64,000 bases of DNA, taken from assembly GCF_000308775.1 (NCBI RefSeq), contig NZ_BAGJ01000088.1, forward strand, positions 123,330 to 187,329, written 5' to 3'. Under the pieces are notes generated by a model. It did not search any database. It was not told the DNA's origin and saw nothing but the letters and a program-made list of their open reading frames with translations. Shown piece after piece: positions 50,057 through 60,034 of this stretch. Origin of the DNA: Nocardia testacea NBRC 100365. GTDB taxonomy: Bacteria; Actinomycetota; Actinomycetes; Mycobacteriales; Mycobacteriaceae. The position numbers and the translations under genes were made by a program. Each line of letters opens with the position of its first letter. The stretch's first letter is position 1.

Positions 50057-50630
50057 GCACGCAGAGCGTCCCCGATCATCGAAATCTAGACGTTCCCCAG
50101 AAGTCCTCGATCGTATTCAACGGTCCGAAGAACGGGTCAAAGCCCGCCGCGACGCCGCCCGACTGCAGGAACAGATCATCCTCACGGCGGTGAAACGCTA
50201 TATCGACACCTGGCAAGCAATCAGAGCCCGGGAAAACAAGCGCGACAGCGACATAGAGCAGCTCCGCGGCCGCATCGCCGAGGTGGAGGCCGAGGCCGCA
50301 GCTGAAATCGACCGCCATCGCTTCACCCAGGCGGGTGTCGCCGCAACATTGCGCGAACAGGGACAAACCGACGACAACATCGCCGAACTGCTGGAGATCA
50401 CCCCGAAAGAAGCACGACGACTTCTGGGACCGGCCCGCTCCGCAACCGAACCCACCCGAGCGAGGCCGGGTCCGCCGCCCCGACAGCAGCAGAGCGGGAA
50501 GAAGCAGATGCGTTCGAATCCTGCAGCTCCTGTCCCAGATCCGACGCGTGAGGCCACCGCGGAACGCCCGGATGTAGCCGACAGCAACTCAGTCCGCGAA
50601 GGGAAATCCATCGTGGACGGAACTGGATAG
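50055..50630 (+). CDS. Coiled-coil island protein
   Basis: 191 residues. Strongly charged helices (RIQRSEERVKARRDAARLQE, RGRIAEVEAEAAAEIDRHRF) predict a coiled coil up to about residue 90, followed by a possible HTH (LREQGQTDDNIAELLEITPK, EARRLLGPAR) and a disordered Pro/Gln/Arg tail. AAGGAG stands 7 bases before the ATG. It could be a DNA-binding or nucleoid-like regulator. No family name is certain; such proteins accompany DUF2637 genes on integrative elements in my recollection. Confidence 0.65.
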   Translation: MHAERPRSSKSRRSPEVLDRIQRSEERVKARRDAARLQEQIILTAVKRYIDTWQAIRARENKRDSDIEQLRGRIAEVEAEAAAEIDRHRFTQAGVAATLREQGQTDDNIAELLEITPKEARRLLGPARSATEPTRARPGPPPRQQQSGKKQMRSNPAAPVPDPTREATAERPDVADSNSVREGKSIVDGTG

Positions 50631-50642
50631 ATGGCGGTGTGG

Positions 50643-51251
50643 CTAGCGGTTCAGATAGCCGCCGGCTTTCGAGACGAGCCAACGGAACTGGTCGGGAGTG
50701 ACCCCCCGGCGGGCTGGGATCTCGGGCAGCGGTGAATACGGCCAGAAGGCCAGATAACAGCGGTGGCAATACCAGCCGGCGCTCCACACCGCCATTGCGC
50801 GGGGGCGACCGCGCGCGATGCGGGAGTTCTGTCGCATACGTGTATAGACGGCGTGCAACGCCACCAACCCTGGTACACCAGGGATGCCAACGAGGAAGAC
50901 CGCTGCCACAATCGGGGACAGCGGGTGATCGTCTGGATGCGGGTACATCTTCGTGGTGACGGCAATGGCCAGCATGAGTGCGGTCAAGAGCAGCAGCGCG
51001 ATGGCGACAAGCGTGAGTCCGACAGTCGGTTTCTGGGTCGGGTTGCCGGTGAAGGAGCGGGCGAGTGCGGTGCTGTGACTGCGTTCGATCGTGGTGGTGC
51101 CGACCACAGGCACAAGCCCGGTGGAGGAGATGCCGACACCGGTGTAGGTACCGGTGTCGTAACTACTGGAGGACCCGTCGGCGCAGATCGCCGGCACGCT
51201 CTGCACGCCGTCGAGCTGGTGACACTGGGGGCAGGTGATATCGACGTCCAT
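50643..51251 (-). CDS. Zinc-ribbon membrane protein
   Basis: 202 residues. The N-terminus DVDITCPQCHQLDGVQSVPA is a half zinc ribbon, with a second pair in SAGWYCHRCYLAFWPYSPLP near the C-terminus, so the two C-x2-C pairs probably close one zinc site across two membrane helices (LTLVAIALLLLTALMLAIAV and PIVAAVFLVGIPGVPGLVAL). The ATG at 51251 is preceded by GAGAGGAAACG. Widely found as an uncharacterised type in actinobacteria; function unknown. Confidence 0.7.
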   Translation of the reverse strand: MDVDITCPQCHQLDGVQSVPAICADGSSSSYDTGTYTGVGISSTGLVPVVGTTTIERSHSTALARSFTGNPTQKPTVGLTLVAIALLLLTALMLAIAVTTKMYPHPDDHPLSPIVAAVFLVGIPGVPGLVALHAVYTRMRQNSRIARGRPRAMAVWSAGWYCHRCYLAFWPYSPLPEIPARRGVTPDQFRWLVSKAGGYLNR

Positions 51252-51268
51252 CCGGGGCGTTTCCTCTC

Positions 51269-51366
51269 ACGCCGCGGCGTGGAAGAACGCGACAGCGCTG
51301 CTGGTGACCAATCCAAGGGTGAAACCTTGAGATCAATCCAACACCGCTCTCCGGTGGGTTGTCGAG
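51269..51366 (-). repeat. ~98-bp segment duplicated (inverted) at 45975-46072
   Basis: Partner of the 45975-46072 segment. On the minus strand one frame reads PPESGVGLISRFHPWIGHQQ then RCRVLPRRGVR, another THRRAVLD then stop; two bases are missing relative to the other copy (GATCAAtcc versus GATCAAaatcc), so the small frame is broken here. Confidence 0.65.
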
Positions 51367-51463
51367 TGTGATGGTGGGTGCATCGGTCACGGGTCACCCT
51401 CCGACACGGACGGAAATGGCTCAACAGATTCGTTGCCCCCTCATCACCGGGACGCGATCGCGG

Positions 51464-52363
51464 CTACTCAGCGCGTAGGTCTCGAGCGTCGCTGAGGATC
51501 CGGCTCACCGTGGTCCGGCTGGGAGCGACCCGCTGGGCGATCTGGGACGGGTTCAAGCCTTCGAGGTAGTGGAGGGCCAGGATCTGTGCCACCTGATCGG
51601 GATTGCGACGTCCCGCCGGATCGCGTGCGCACAGTCGTTGGGCCACCAAAGACAGACTCTCTGGAGTCCGTTCACGGTCTCCGGAGAGTGTGCGCACAGT
51701 TTCTGGCATTGGCTCAGGTGTGCGCACGCCGGTTTCTGTGGGTGTGCACACGGCGGCGAGCATGGATTCTGGTGTACGCACGGCAATCTGCTCGTCCGCA
51801 CGGTCGGCGTGTTTGCCCGTGGTGCCACGATCACCGAGCGCGGTGGTCTCGTTCTCCGTGCGCACGGGAGGACGCGGTGCATCGGTTGCTTCGTTGCCAG
51901 AGGTGGGGGAGCGGGCCAGAGATAGAAGTGCGACGGTTGCCTGGCTCATCGAGCCCTCGATGATGACGGGCCAGAGCCAGGCTTCCCCGGGAGGAATCCC
52001 GGCGGTGATCGCCAGTGACCGCAGTGCGGTGAACGACAACCAGAACGCGCCCGCAGCGATGAGAACGGTCATGGCGGTGGCCAGCCGGTAGGTGCCGCGT
52101 GCGTGGGCGTGCGCACGGGAGAGCACTGAAACTCCGTGCACGGCCGCGAGTAGCGCCAACGGTGGGATGACAGCTACGACCGCGGCGATGGCAGGCACCT
52201 GTGTGTCGTGCAGTAAAGCCTGGGTGGCGTTGCCGGTAATGCTGACCGCGGCAGCGGTGATCAGAACTGCCCAGAAGAAGGTGTGCGCACGCGGGCCCCG
52301 TGCGGACGCCGCCGGTGCGGCGCCGTGAACAGGCGTCGTGCGATCGACATCGAGGTCGGCCAT
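51464..52363 (-). CDS. DUF2637 membrane protein with C-terminal HTH
   Basis: 299 residues from the ATG at 52363. Four hydrophobic segments (FFWAVLITAAAVSITGN, AIAAVVAVIPPLALLAAVHG, LATAMTVLIAAGAFWLSF and LWPVIIEGSMSQATVAL) form the DUF2637 domain known from actinobacterial integrative elements and linked to SpdB-like spread functions. A linker with repeated VRTPES/P units (encoded by recurring GTGCGCAC) leads to a sigma-like HTH: PDQVAQILALHYLEGLNPSQ and TVSRILSDARDL. It probably sits in the membrane with a DNA-binding tail. A decayed copy lies at 45191-45890. Confidence 0.75.
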   Translation of the reverse strand: MADLDVDRTTPVHGAAPAASARGPRAHTFFWAVLITAAAVSITGNATQALLHDTQVPAIAAVVAVIPPLALLAAVHGVSVLSRAHAHARGTYRLATAMTVLIAAGAFWLSFTALRSLAITAGIPPGEAWLWPVIIEGSMSQATVALLSLARSPTSGNEATDAPRPPVRTENETTALGDRGTTGKHADRADEQIAVRTPESMLAAVCTPTETGVRTPEPMPETVRTLSGDRERTPESLSLVAQRLCARDPAGRRNPDQVAQILALHYLEGLNPSQIAQRVAPSRTTVSRILSDARDLRAE

Positions 52364-52991
52364 GGTGCGTGAGACTCCTACTTCCGGACAGCAGAGGGCG
52401 AGAGGACGGGACGGGTGCATGACGTGACACGTGAAATGAAGATCTGCCGCTTACCACAGGGGTACAGGCGAGCTGGACAGCTCGGTCGGGTTCTCAAACC
52501 GCGCCGACCGGGAGACAGGATTTTCCAGGTCGGCCGATTTGGAAGCAGAAGGTTGTCAACACTGGTTTACGGCAAGATGTTGTATTCGCGTATGGCCAGC
52601 GAAGCAACAGCCATATGCGGAACCCGGTTGGTAGGTCGACCGCAGCGCGTACACTTATCGTGGGAGATCAGCGGACAGGACTGAAAGCGGTGTGCTTTGT
52701 CTTGCCTCCCAGCTGTCCATCCGTCTGCGGTTGTATCCAGAGTGACCTGCGATACTCGAACGACGATTCCGTCCCCGGGCGGCACTTTCCCGTGCTGCAG
52801 GTATGTACAACATCCGCGCCGTCGGGTCTCTGTAGTTGTCCGTACGGAGACCTATTACTCAGAAGCCCGGGTCCTCTATCTGCTTCATAGGAGGCTCGGG
52901 CATGTCTATGGACGGATGAAGCTACAACGAAAAAACCTGTTCTCCGGCCAGTGTCTCCTGGGAGGGACTCTGATTCGAGTGGAGGGTGAGC
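52364..52991. other. 628-base divergent region before recombinase module 3
   Basis: No supported gene. It separates the leftward DUF2637 gene from the rightward AbrB-like gene 3. I see no counterpart of the TTTCACCCC inverted repeat of modules 1 and 2. Confidence 0.45.
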
Positions 52992-53447
52992 ATGAGCTCG
53001 CCTGAGCAACTCAATGAGGGCCTCTACCAGGCGACAACTTCGGGAAGGCTGCCGTCTGCGAGCTTGGCAGCGGACTTCCAGTACCCAGAGATCTCGGTGC
53101 AACCGGAGTGCGGCGAACTCCATTGCTCAGTCACCTCGATCGACGAACGAGGTAGGCTCGCCGCCCGGTCCACTGTACGTCAACTCGGTTGGACTCCTGG
53201 GCAGATGGTGTCGATGGAGGTGCAGCACGGGCTGGTCGTAATACGACGCTCGCGAAACGGCCACCGGACGCCGAAGTCCGGTTTTGTCGTCCTCCCTTCC
53301 AGGATCCGTAATCGCGTCGGACTGTATGCAGGCGACCGAGTATTGCTGGCCGCCTTGGTGGACGACGGGGTGCTCAGGGTATATCCGCCGCGCGTCCTGG
53401 CGGCAGCGTTGTGTGCATACACCCCCGGCCTCGGGCGGCGCCGATGA
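52992..53447 (+). CDS. AbrB/SpoVT-like protein, module 3
   Basis: 151 residues, diverged from modules 1 and 2 but with the same layout: SVTSIDERGRLAARSTVRQL, GWTPGQMVSMEVQHGLVVIR, then KSGFVVLPSRIRNRVGLYAG and DRVLLAALVDDGVLRVYPP. Both swapped-hairpin-like units can be aligned. GGAGG is 6 bases before the ATG at 52992. Its stop overlaps the recombinase start (ATGA), as in module 1. Confidence 0.7.
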   Translation: MSSPEQLNEGLYQATTSGRLPSASLAADFQYPEISVQPECGELHCSVTSIDERGRLAARSTVRQLGWTPGQMVSMEVQHGLVVIRRSRNGHRTPKSGFVVLPSRIRNRVGLYAGDRVLLAALVDDGVLRVYPPRVLAAALCAYTPGLGRRR

Positions 53448-54532
53448 TGCGCGACTCCGAAGTGGCCGAATTGCTGCAGGCTGTGTCCCGGCTGGGGCTG
53501 ACCGTGGTCCGGGACCCTGCTGAGCCAGTCGTGTCGAAGGCTCCGACCTTTGACGAGTTCATCCCTCAGATGCTCGAAGCGGAGTCCGGAGCGCAGCGGG
53601 AAGCCTATGGAGCCTGCTGGCGCGTGCTACGTGAAGTGTGGGGTTCACGACCTTTGGACGAGCCAACTCCCACGGAGATTTTGCAGCTGATGAACCGGTA
53701 CAAAGCCGGCGCGGTAGTGAGGTCGAACTGGCGCGGAGGTAACGCTGCGGCCCGGAACTTTCTGCATGGGGTACGGCGACTGTATCGATTGGCTGAGATG
53801 GACAGCTTGATCGCGCCGGCGATGAATCCCGCAGCGAAGGTGCCGATGCCTCGCAAGCTGGAAAGCACTCGCCACGCGCTGACCCCCCAGCAAGTGTCGG
53901 AGTTAGGTCGCGTTGCCGCCGAAACAGGCAACGATGGCGAACTGGACGCGCTGATAGTCCGTCTACATATCGAGACCGCCTGTCGTCGCCAGGCTGCGCT
54001 GAGGTTGCGTGTCGATGACCTCAGCGTCGACGATTGCACTGTTCTGCTGCACCACAAGGGTGGGGTTGATACCTGGCATCCGATCTCGCCGCTTCTCATG
54101 CTGCGATTGCTCGAGCATGTCGACCGGCGTGGTGCCGGAGCTCCGGGACATCAGGTGCTGAGAACCCGTGGTGGAAAACCGATTACCGATCGCCGCTATG
54201 ACAACCTCCACGGTCGCTTCCACAAGCATCTCGCGTGGGCAGAAGCGAAAGGCGTCACCGTACATTGGCTGCGGCACACTACCCTCACTTTTGTCGAACG
54301 CACGTACGGAGAGGCTGTGGCCCGGCGATACGCGGCACACCGGGATCCCGGGACGACCGCAACCCCGATTTACACCAAAGCATCCTTAACGGAGTGTGCT
54401 GAAGCGCTTGTGGCAGTCACCGGCCAACCTCACCCCCTTGCTCCTGGTATGGGCAGGATCGGATTCATGGAGGGAGAAGGGGGTGCAGCCGCTGGATCGA
54501 TATTCGAGAGGCATGACACCGAACCTGTGTAG
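53444..54532 (+). CDS. Tyrosine recombinase/integrase, module 3
   Basis: 362 residues. Related throughout to module 1 (LTVVRDPAEP...APTFDEFIPQML; EPTPTEILQLMNRYKAG). Catalytic residues: Arg in IETACRRQAALRLRVDDL, Lys in HHKGGVDTWHP, H-x-x-R in VHWLRHTTLTFVERTYG, and the nucleophile Tyr in IYTKASLTECAEAL; tail VTGQPHPLAPG. Divergence shows that the module family is old in this island or came in separately. Start ATG 53444 overlaps the AbrB-like stop. Confidence 0.88.
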   Translation: MMRDSEVAELLQAVSRLGLTVVRDPAEPVVSKAPTFDEFIPQMLEAESGAQREAYGACWRVLREVWGSRPLDEPTPTEILQLMNRYKAGAVVRSNWRGGNAAARNFLHGVRRLYRLAEMDSLIAPAMNPAAKVPMPRKLESTRHALTPQQVSELGRVAAETGNDGELDALIVRLHIETACRRQAALRLRVDDLSVDDCTVLLHHKGGVDTWHPISPLLMLRLLEHVDRRGAGAPGHQVLRTRGGKPITDRRYDNLHGRFHKHLAWAEAKGVTVHWLRHTTLTFVERTYGEAVARRYAAHRDPGTTATPIYTKASLTECAEALVAVTGQPHPLAPGMGRIGFMEGEGGAAAGSIFERHDTEPV

Positions 54533-54845
54533 ATGGTCGTCTTACGAACCAACGACTGCGGGGGCTCCGGTTGTGTCCCGACGAGGCCGGGAGACAACCC
54601 GCGCGGGCGTCACGGCAATCTGGGTTCGTTCGTTGAACGGCTACTTCCGGTACGCCAAGCGCCTCACAGATTCCAGGGTGTCCAAGCGTATGCCCGGGCA
54701 CGGGGCCTTTGAGCCGTCAGCAGATCTGCCGGACTTCTGTTTTGACCGCTTCCCCGGCAGGAAGCGAGGATCCGAGTTTGCGGCTGCTAGGGTACCGGAT
54801 CGAGGCGTTGGTTGGCCAGGGCTTGGCTAGTGGAGGTGTGACGGC
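54533..54845. other. 313 bases between recombinase 3 and lsr2-like gene 1
   Basis: No supported gene. The last 30 bases (GGCTTGGCTAGTGGAGGTGTG) resemble those before the second lsr2-like gene (GGTTTGGTTAGTGGAGGTGTG), so promoter and ribosome site are shared between the paralogues. Confidence 0.45.
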
Positions 54846-55172
54846 GTGGCGCGCAGAGTTGTAGTCACAGTGATCGACGATGTCGATGGTGTGTCGGCTG
54901 CGGCCGAGACTGTCTCGTTCGGCATCGACGGGGTGACCTACGAGGTCGACTTGTCCGAGGCGAATGCCCGCGAACTACGCGCGGGGCTGGACAAGTGGAT
55001 CCCTCACGCGCGCAAGGTCGGCGGCCGCAGTCGCACGGATACGCCGGCGGTGAGGCAACGCAGGGATGCGAGCGCAGTCCGTGAGTGGGCGCGCCGACAC
55101 GGGCACGATGTTCCCGCCCGCGGCCGGATACCGTCCGCTGTGCTGGATGCGTATCGGCACGCGGCAGGTTAA
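54846..55172 (+). CDS. Lsr2-family nucleoid-associated protein, paralogue 1
   Basis: 108 residues. Lsr2 coats A/T-rich, often foreign DNA and silences it. The N-terminal dimerisation domain is [20 protein letters not shown] and [20 protein letters not shown]; the C-terminal DNA-binding domain has [20 protein letters not shown] with the R-G-R minor-groove hook. Full length, intact, GTG start with GGAGGTG upstream. Being on the island next to a recombinase, it is likely an element-borne silencer rather than the chromosomal Lsr2. Confidence 0.9.
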   Translation: MARRVVVTVIDDVDGVSAAAETVSFGIDGVTYEVDLSEANARELRAGLDKWIPHARKVGGRSRTDTPAVRQRRDASAVREWARRHGHDVPARGRIPSAVLDAYRHAAG

Positions 55173-55722
55173 TCCGTAGTTGTCGCTCACCGTCCGGCGG
55201 ATTAGTGGACCTGCTCATTTCGCATTCTTGAGACGGACGAATAGAGCTCTCCGAATTGTCCCAGCTTCGTGCGCGCGCTGAGTGTTGTCGGCGACGCCCA
55301 GTCTGTGGACTATCAGCACTGTTCCTACTGGGTTTCTAGGTTATGCCGACGGAGGTCGCAGCAGTGTGTGGCAGCTGACCGCCGCCAGGTCTGAGAGGCG
55401 GCCTGACAGGGGAGAGGGGGCTGGCTCGGGCTGACGGCCACGATATGCAGTGGAGTTGCGGTTGGCATTCCAGTTGGGGTCCGCCGGCTATCTGTTCGGG
55501 CCGCGGGGGAATCTGACGTTCCGCGGGTGAAGGCTGGTGAGTCGGCTCGTCGCTGACCGATGTAGGTAAAAAATGATCTGCCGATATTGCGATATTCGCA
55601 TTAATGGCGTTATAAACTGCGTCGGTGAGGACCTCCACGTGGCGTGGCGCCTCTCCAATCAACAGGTAATGGGCGTGCCGGGTTGACCTTGTGTAAGGCT
55701 GGCTGCAGGAGGCAGTTGTGGT
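55173..55722. other. 550 bases without a gene
   Basis: Convergent space between lsr2-like gene 1 and the DUF6283 gene. No supported frame; A/T-richer patch around 55565-55620 (TAAAAAATGATCTGCCGATATTG). Confidence 0.45.
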
Positions 55723-56217
55723 TTAGACCGAGGTGACCTTTGGCTCTGGTGGCGGTGGATCGCTGATCGGGTCGGAACGTGCGCGGCTGATCTTGTCCAT
55801 GGCGCGGAGCGCCTCGGTGCTGGGCCGATCAATGTCGGCTTGCCCGTGATCGGCCGCCTCGGCGCCGGAGTCGAACAGCGGCGTTGGCGACTGGTACTCC
55901 ACGGCCTGCTGGTAGGTCGCCGCGCTGATCCGTCCATCGAGCAGGCCGAGACGTAATGCGAGGAGTTCCTCGCCGTGGCAGCCGCACCATCGGGCGCAAA
56001 GGCGCCTGTTTTCGCTGTCGGCATCGGCAACGTGACATTGGAACAGCTGGGTCGGCTGTAGCGCGGTGTGCTTGTCGTATTCACGGAGCTTGTCGTACTC
56101 ATCGGCATGCCAGACTGCACCCGGTACATCCTGGCGGTAGGGGCAGGCCGAACAGGGACGCAGCGCCGGACGCCCGATGCCTTCCGGCGTGGCCGTCTCA
56201 TCGTGCGAGGTTCTCAT
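55723..56217 (-). CDS. DUF6283-family protein
   Basis: 164 residues. LRPCSACPYRQDVPGAVWHA, EYDKLREYDKHTALQPTQLF, QCHVADADSENRRLCARWCG and CHGEELLALRLG follow the DUF6283 pattern, with about seven conserved Cys/His residues (C-x2-C, C-H, C-x3-C, C-H) that suggest a metal or Fe-S site. Common in actinobacteria and their phages, function unknown. Complete, with ATG at 56217. Confidence 0.8.
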   Translation of the reverse strand: MRTSHDETATPEGIGRPALRPCSACPYRQDVPGAVWHADEYDKLREYDKHTALQPTQLFQCHVADADSENRRLCARWCGCHGEELLALRLGLLDGRISAATYQQAVEYQSPTPLFDSGAEAADHGQADIDRPSTEALRAMDKISRARSDPISDPPPPEPKVTSV

Positions 56218-56660
56218 CGTGCTGTCTCATGGTCTGGGTGACGGTAGGAAATGACTATATCTATGCCTGGCGGAGAAGGCGCGCCGCGGCTCCTTTGGTC
56301 ACACATCGACGAACGCCGCGTGGTGGATATGTGTGGCTTCGGCCAGGTCGCGCAGATAGATCGCGATCGGAGCAGCCCAAGCGGCCGGCGATAGGGTGCT
56401 GAATTGGCGCGCCGTCGCGTCGAGAACGGAGCCGTTGCAGACCTCTGACATATGTGGCTGTGATGCCGTGCATGTTGGAGTTGTGTCCTGCGTATGTGCG
56501 GGCGATGGCTGGAAACGACAGCATCCATGATGAGGTTGAAACATCGCCGGGGTCGGTGGCGATATCCGGACCGCATGACGTCGTTCCGCGGTGTTTGTTC
56601 CCCCTGCCTTCCTGTTCTTCCGCAGTGCCCGGGTTTCACAGAGCAATAGAGGAGTTCGTC
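56218..56660. other. 443-base divergent region
   Basis: Between the leftward DUF6283 gene and the rightward helicase. The helicase frame stays open upstream to 56454 but without family resemblance, and its ribosome site points to 56661. Nothing else seen. Confidence 0.4.
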
Positions 56661-59600
56661 TTGTCTGCAATCGCAACATCCTCGGTGGATGGTAACGAGC
56701 TCTGGTGGCTTCGCGAGGGGGTCGGTGCTCACGGTGAGCAGCCCGCTCCCCCCGGTTCGGTGGCGGCTCGAATGCAGGGTTGTTTCGCGTTCGTTGATGA
56801 ATCGGTCGGTGGAAAGGGGCTGCGGGCGCCGCAGTTGGGTGCACTTCATGCGGTGCTGGCGTATCGCTCGACCGAGGAATTCGAGCCGATCGTGGTGGTG
56901 ATGCCGACCGGTACGGGCAAGACGGAGACCATGCTGGCAGTGTTCTGCCACAGCCCGGCGACCACGATGGTGGTCGTGCCCTCGGACGCGTTGCGTGCCC
57001 AGATCGCGACCAAATTCGCGACGTTGGGGATTCTGCCCGCGGTCGGCGCGGTCCGTGGAGATTTCCTGTGCCCTGCGGTACTGGTGCTGACTCGCGCCAT
57101 ATACACGGCCGCTGAAGCTGCACAGTTGCTGGCTCGAGCAAACGTTATTGTCGCGACCGCCCAAGTGCTCCATGCCTGTTCGGTGGAGGCACGCACCGCG
57201 CTGGCCGATGGCTGCGGGCGTCTGTTTCTCGACGAAGCGCATCACACTGCGGCCAGGACCTGGCGTGCAGTGGCTGCACTGTTTGCCGACCGCGAGGTCG
57301 TGCAGTTCACTGCGACTCCATATCGCGAAGACGGCCGCCATATCGGTGGGCGTATCGCCTATACCTACCCGTTGCGGCTTGCGCAGAAGAACGGCTATTT
57401 CGCCCGGATCAACTACCACTCGGTAGTCGATCTCGCCGATCCCGATCGCGCGGTCGCCGTCGCGGCGGTAGCTCAGTTACGCACCGATATCGCGGCAGGT
57501 CTCGATCACTTGCTGATGGCCCGAGTATCATCAGTCGACCGCGCAAAGGCAGTTATCAAACTTTATGAAGAGATCGCCCCCGATCTGGCACCGGTGCGGA
57601 TCGACACCGGCATGGCCGCCTCCACTCGGCGCAAACGCCAGAACATGCTCGGAAATTCGAGCCGGATCGTGGTGTGCGTCAACATGTTGGGCGAGGGCTT
57701 CGATATGCCCAGGCTCAAGGTAGCTGCGATCCACGACCCCAGCAAAGCCTGGCCGTCACCCTACAGTTCATCGGTCGATTCACTCGCCGCAGCAACACCA
57801 CGCTCGGTGAAGCGTCGGCGTTCGTACCTTTGCAGATCGCGGGTATCGACGAGCGCTTGCGCACACTCGACGGCGAGGACGCGGACTGGAACGAGGTGTT
57901 GTGCGATCTCACCGAGCACAACGTAGGGCTCCAACGCGAACGCAGCGAGTTCGAACTGGCCTTCGGGTCCCTGCCCCGCGAAGTGGCCCTGCGCAGTATC
58001 CATCCGAAGATGAGCACGGTGACCTATCGCGCACCGGTATCGGAACGGCTGGAATGGACCCCTGATCGAATCTATGACCCGTTCGAAGGGCGGCTACTGA
58101 CCACCGTGTTGGGTATCAACCACCGCGACAAGGTCGTGTGGTGGGTCTCGCGCGAGGCCAGCGCGGTGCGGTGGGGCGAGTTCGCGAGCTTCAATGAACT
58201 GGTCCATCACCTGCATGTCGTTCACGTCGATACCGAGGCAGGGTTCCTCTACATCAATTCCACCAACAACAATTCGATGCATGAGGACATCGCCGCGGCG
58301 GTCGGCGGGCCGTCGGCGGAGCTGGTCAAAGGCGAGACTGTCTATCGAGTGCTCGCCAAGGTCAATCGCCGCGTTCCCACCAATGTCGGGCTGCTTGACT
58401 CGGTCAGCCGTAATCGCCGCTTCTCGATGTATGTCGGGCAGAACGTGTTGCATGCCTGGCGAGGGGAGGGCGCGACGAAGATGAAAACGAACATCTTCGC
58501 CTACGGCTTCTCCGACGGCCGGGCGGTAAGCTTCGGAGCCTCCCGCAAAGGGCGGGTATGGACCCATGAGCAAGCCGACGACCTGCACCGCTGGGTGCAG
58601 TGGGTACGCCAGGTCGGACCCGCGATCACCGACGAATCGGTGTCACCGACGAATCGGTGTCACTGGAGTCAGTGATGTCAGGATTCTTGCTACCCGAGCC
58701 TGCCACGTCCCGGCCGCCATATGTGCCGTTGGCGGTTGAGTGGCCCCATCACTTCCTTGCCACTCTGAGTGAGCAGCGCAAACTTTCCTATGGCGGAGAG
58801 CAGTACACTGTGCTGGACACCGAGTTCAGGATCACCACCCACACGGCCGAAGGTCCGCTGCGCTTCGAATTGCTGACACCCTCGTGGAAACTCGAGTTCG
58901 AATTCGTCTTCGACGCTGACTCCCCACCCACAATCCGACCTGTCGCCGAGGACGGGGAAATGACGACCGCAGCGGGGACCACCAGCCTTGCACAGTTTCT
59001 GACCGATACCGGCCTGCTGGTGAGCTTCACCGATGACGTCGTCCTGCTCGAAGCGGGCCTCATTCTTCGCCCCGATCGAAAAAAGCACCTGTTGCCATTG
59101 GAGTCGATCGAGGTATTCGACTGGACTGGCATCGATTTGCGCCGCGAGTCACGCAAGTTCGATGACGACACTACTGCCATCGCCTACCGGGTAATCGAAG
59201 TGATCTCCGCTGAAACCCAGTGGGAGGTAGCGGTGGACGACGACGGAGCCGGCGAACTCGCCGATCTGGTGTTCATGCGCCGAATCGACGACAAACTTGA
59301 AGTGCTGCTGGTCCACTGCAAATACTCCAGCGCGTCGACCCCGGGCAAACGCATCGACGATCTCTACGACGTATGCGGGCAGGCAATTAAGATGAACCGC
59401 GCCAAGTCGATACCCGAGCTGCTGACCCGACGCCTGCTGAAGCGTGAACGCAATCGCCAGGCCAACGGCCGAACTGGGATCATTTACGGTGATCTGGGAC
59501 TGTTGGTCGCAATCGTCGAGCAGGCACGCTTCAGGGAGCTGCGGGTGCAGGTGGCGATCGTGCAACCAGGTATGTCGAGATCGAAGGCGAGCACCGAGAT

Positions 59601-59679
59601 GCGAGCGCTTCTGGGAGCTGTAGAACGGTTCCTTCTAGAGACGTACGCGTTACCATTGCGCGTCATCGCCAGCCCATAA
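56661..59679 (+). pseudogene. DEAD/DEAH helicase with C-terminal nuclease-like domain, split by two frameshifts
   Basis: One gene of about 1,005 codons. Start TTG 56661 after AGAGGAG. Helicase motifs: VVVMPTGTGKTETM (I), RLFLDEAHHTAA (DEAH), VQFTATPYRE (III). Near 57744 one C is missing (GACCCC-AGCAA), so the frame ends at 57926, while the next frame continues with SLAVTLQFIGRFTRRSNTTL (VI). At 58628-58661 an exact 17-bp tandem duplication ends that frame at 58675; with one copy removed it reads ITDESVSLESVMSGFLLPEP straight into the third frame. There LADLVFMRR...LEVLLVHCKYSSAS resembles a PD-(D/E)XK core. Likely a former defence enzyme. Confidence 0.85.
58628..58661. repeat. 17-bp exact tandem duplication inside the helicase gene
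   Basis: ACCGACGAATCGGTGTC occurs twice in a row. Each copy contains the small palindrome CACCGA-cgaa-TCGGTG (with the base before), a structure prone to slippage. Loss of one copy restores the reading frame. Confidence 0.9.
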
Positions 59680-60034
59680 AACGAAGATGATTCACACCGG
59701 CCCAATCGAGCGCGACCTCGCCCCGTGACGATCTGCTTGTGATGCTTTGGCCGCGCGATATGCGGCCTGATCCATCTTGATTGGGATGGGTTGCCATGAC
59801 CCCATCTCTGCCCGGAGGCTAACTGCAGTCTCGATGCTGTCACCCGTGGCCGGCAGGAACTTCATACCGGGTGTCCAGGCGCTGATCCGGGCACGCAGGC
59901 TTGGGAGTATCCATCGCATGCCGCCCCGGCAGGGAACCGTTTTGGTCGGTGTTCTGCGCGGGTGCCGGTGAGACGCTGTTACTGTGCCGGATAATGTAGC
60001 GATCCGGCGGGTTTGGTTAGTGGAGGTGTGGAGA
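59680..60034. other. 355 bases between helicase and lsr2-like gene 2
   Basis: No supported gene. Contains the shared lsr2 upstream element GGTTTGGTTAGTGGAGGTGTG at 60010-60030. Confidence 0.45.
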
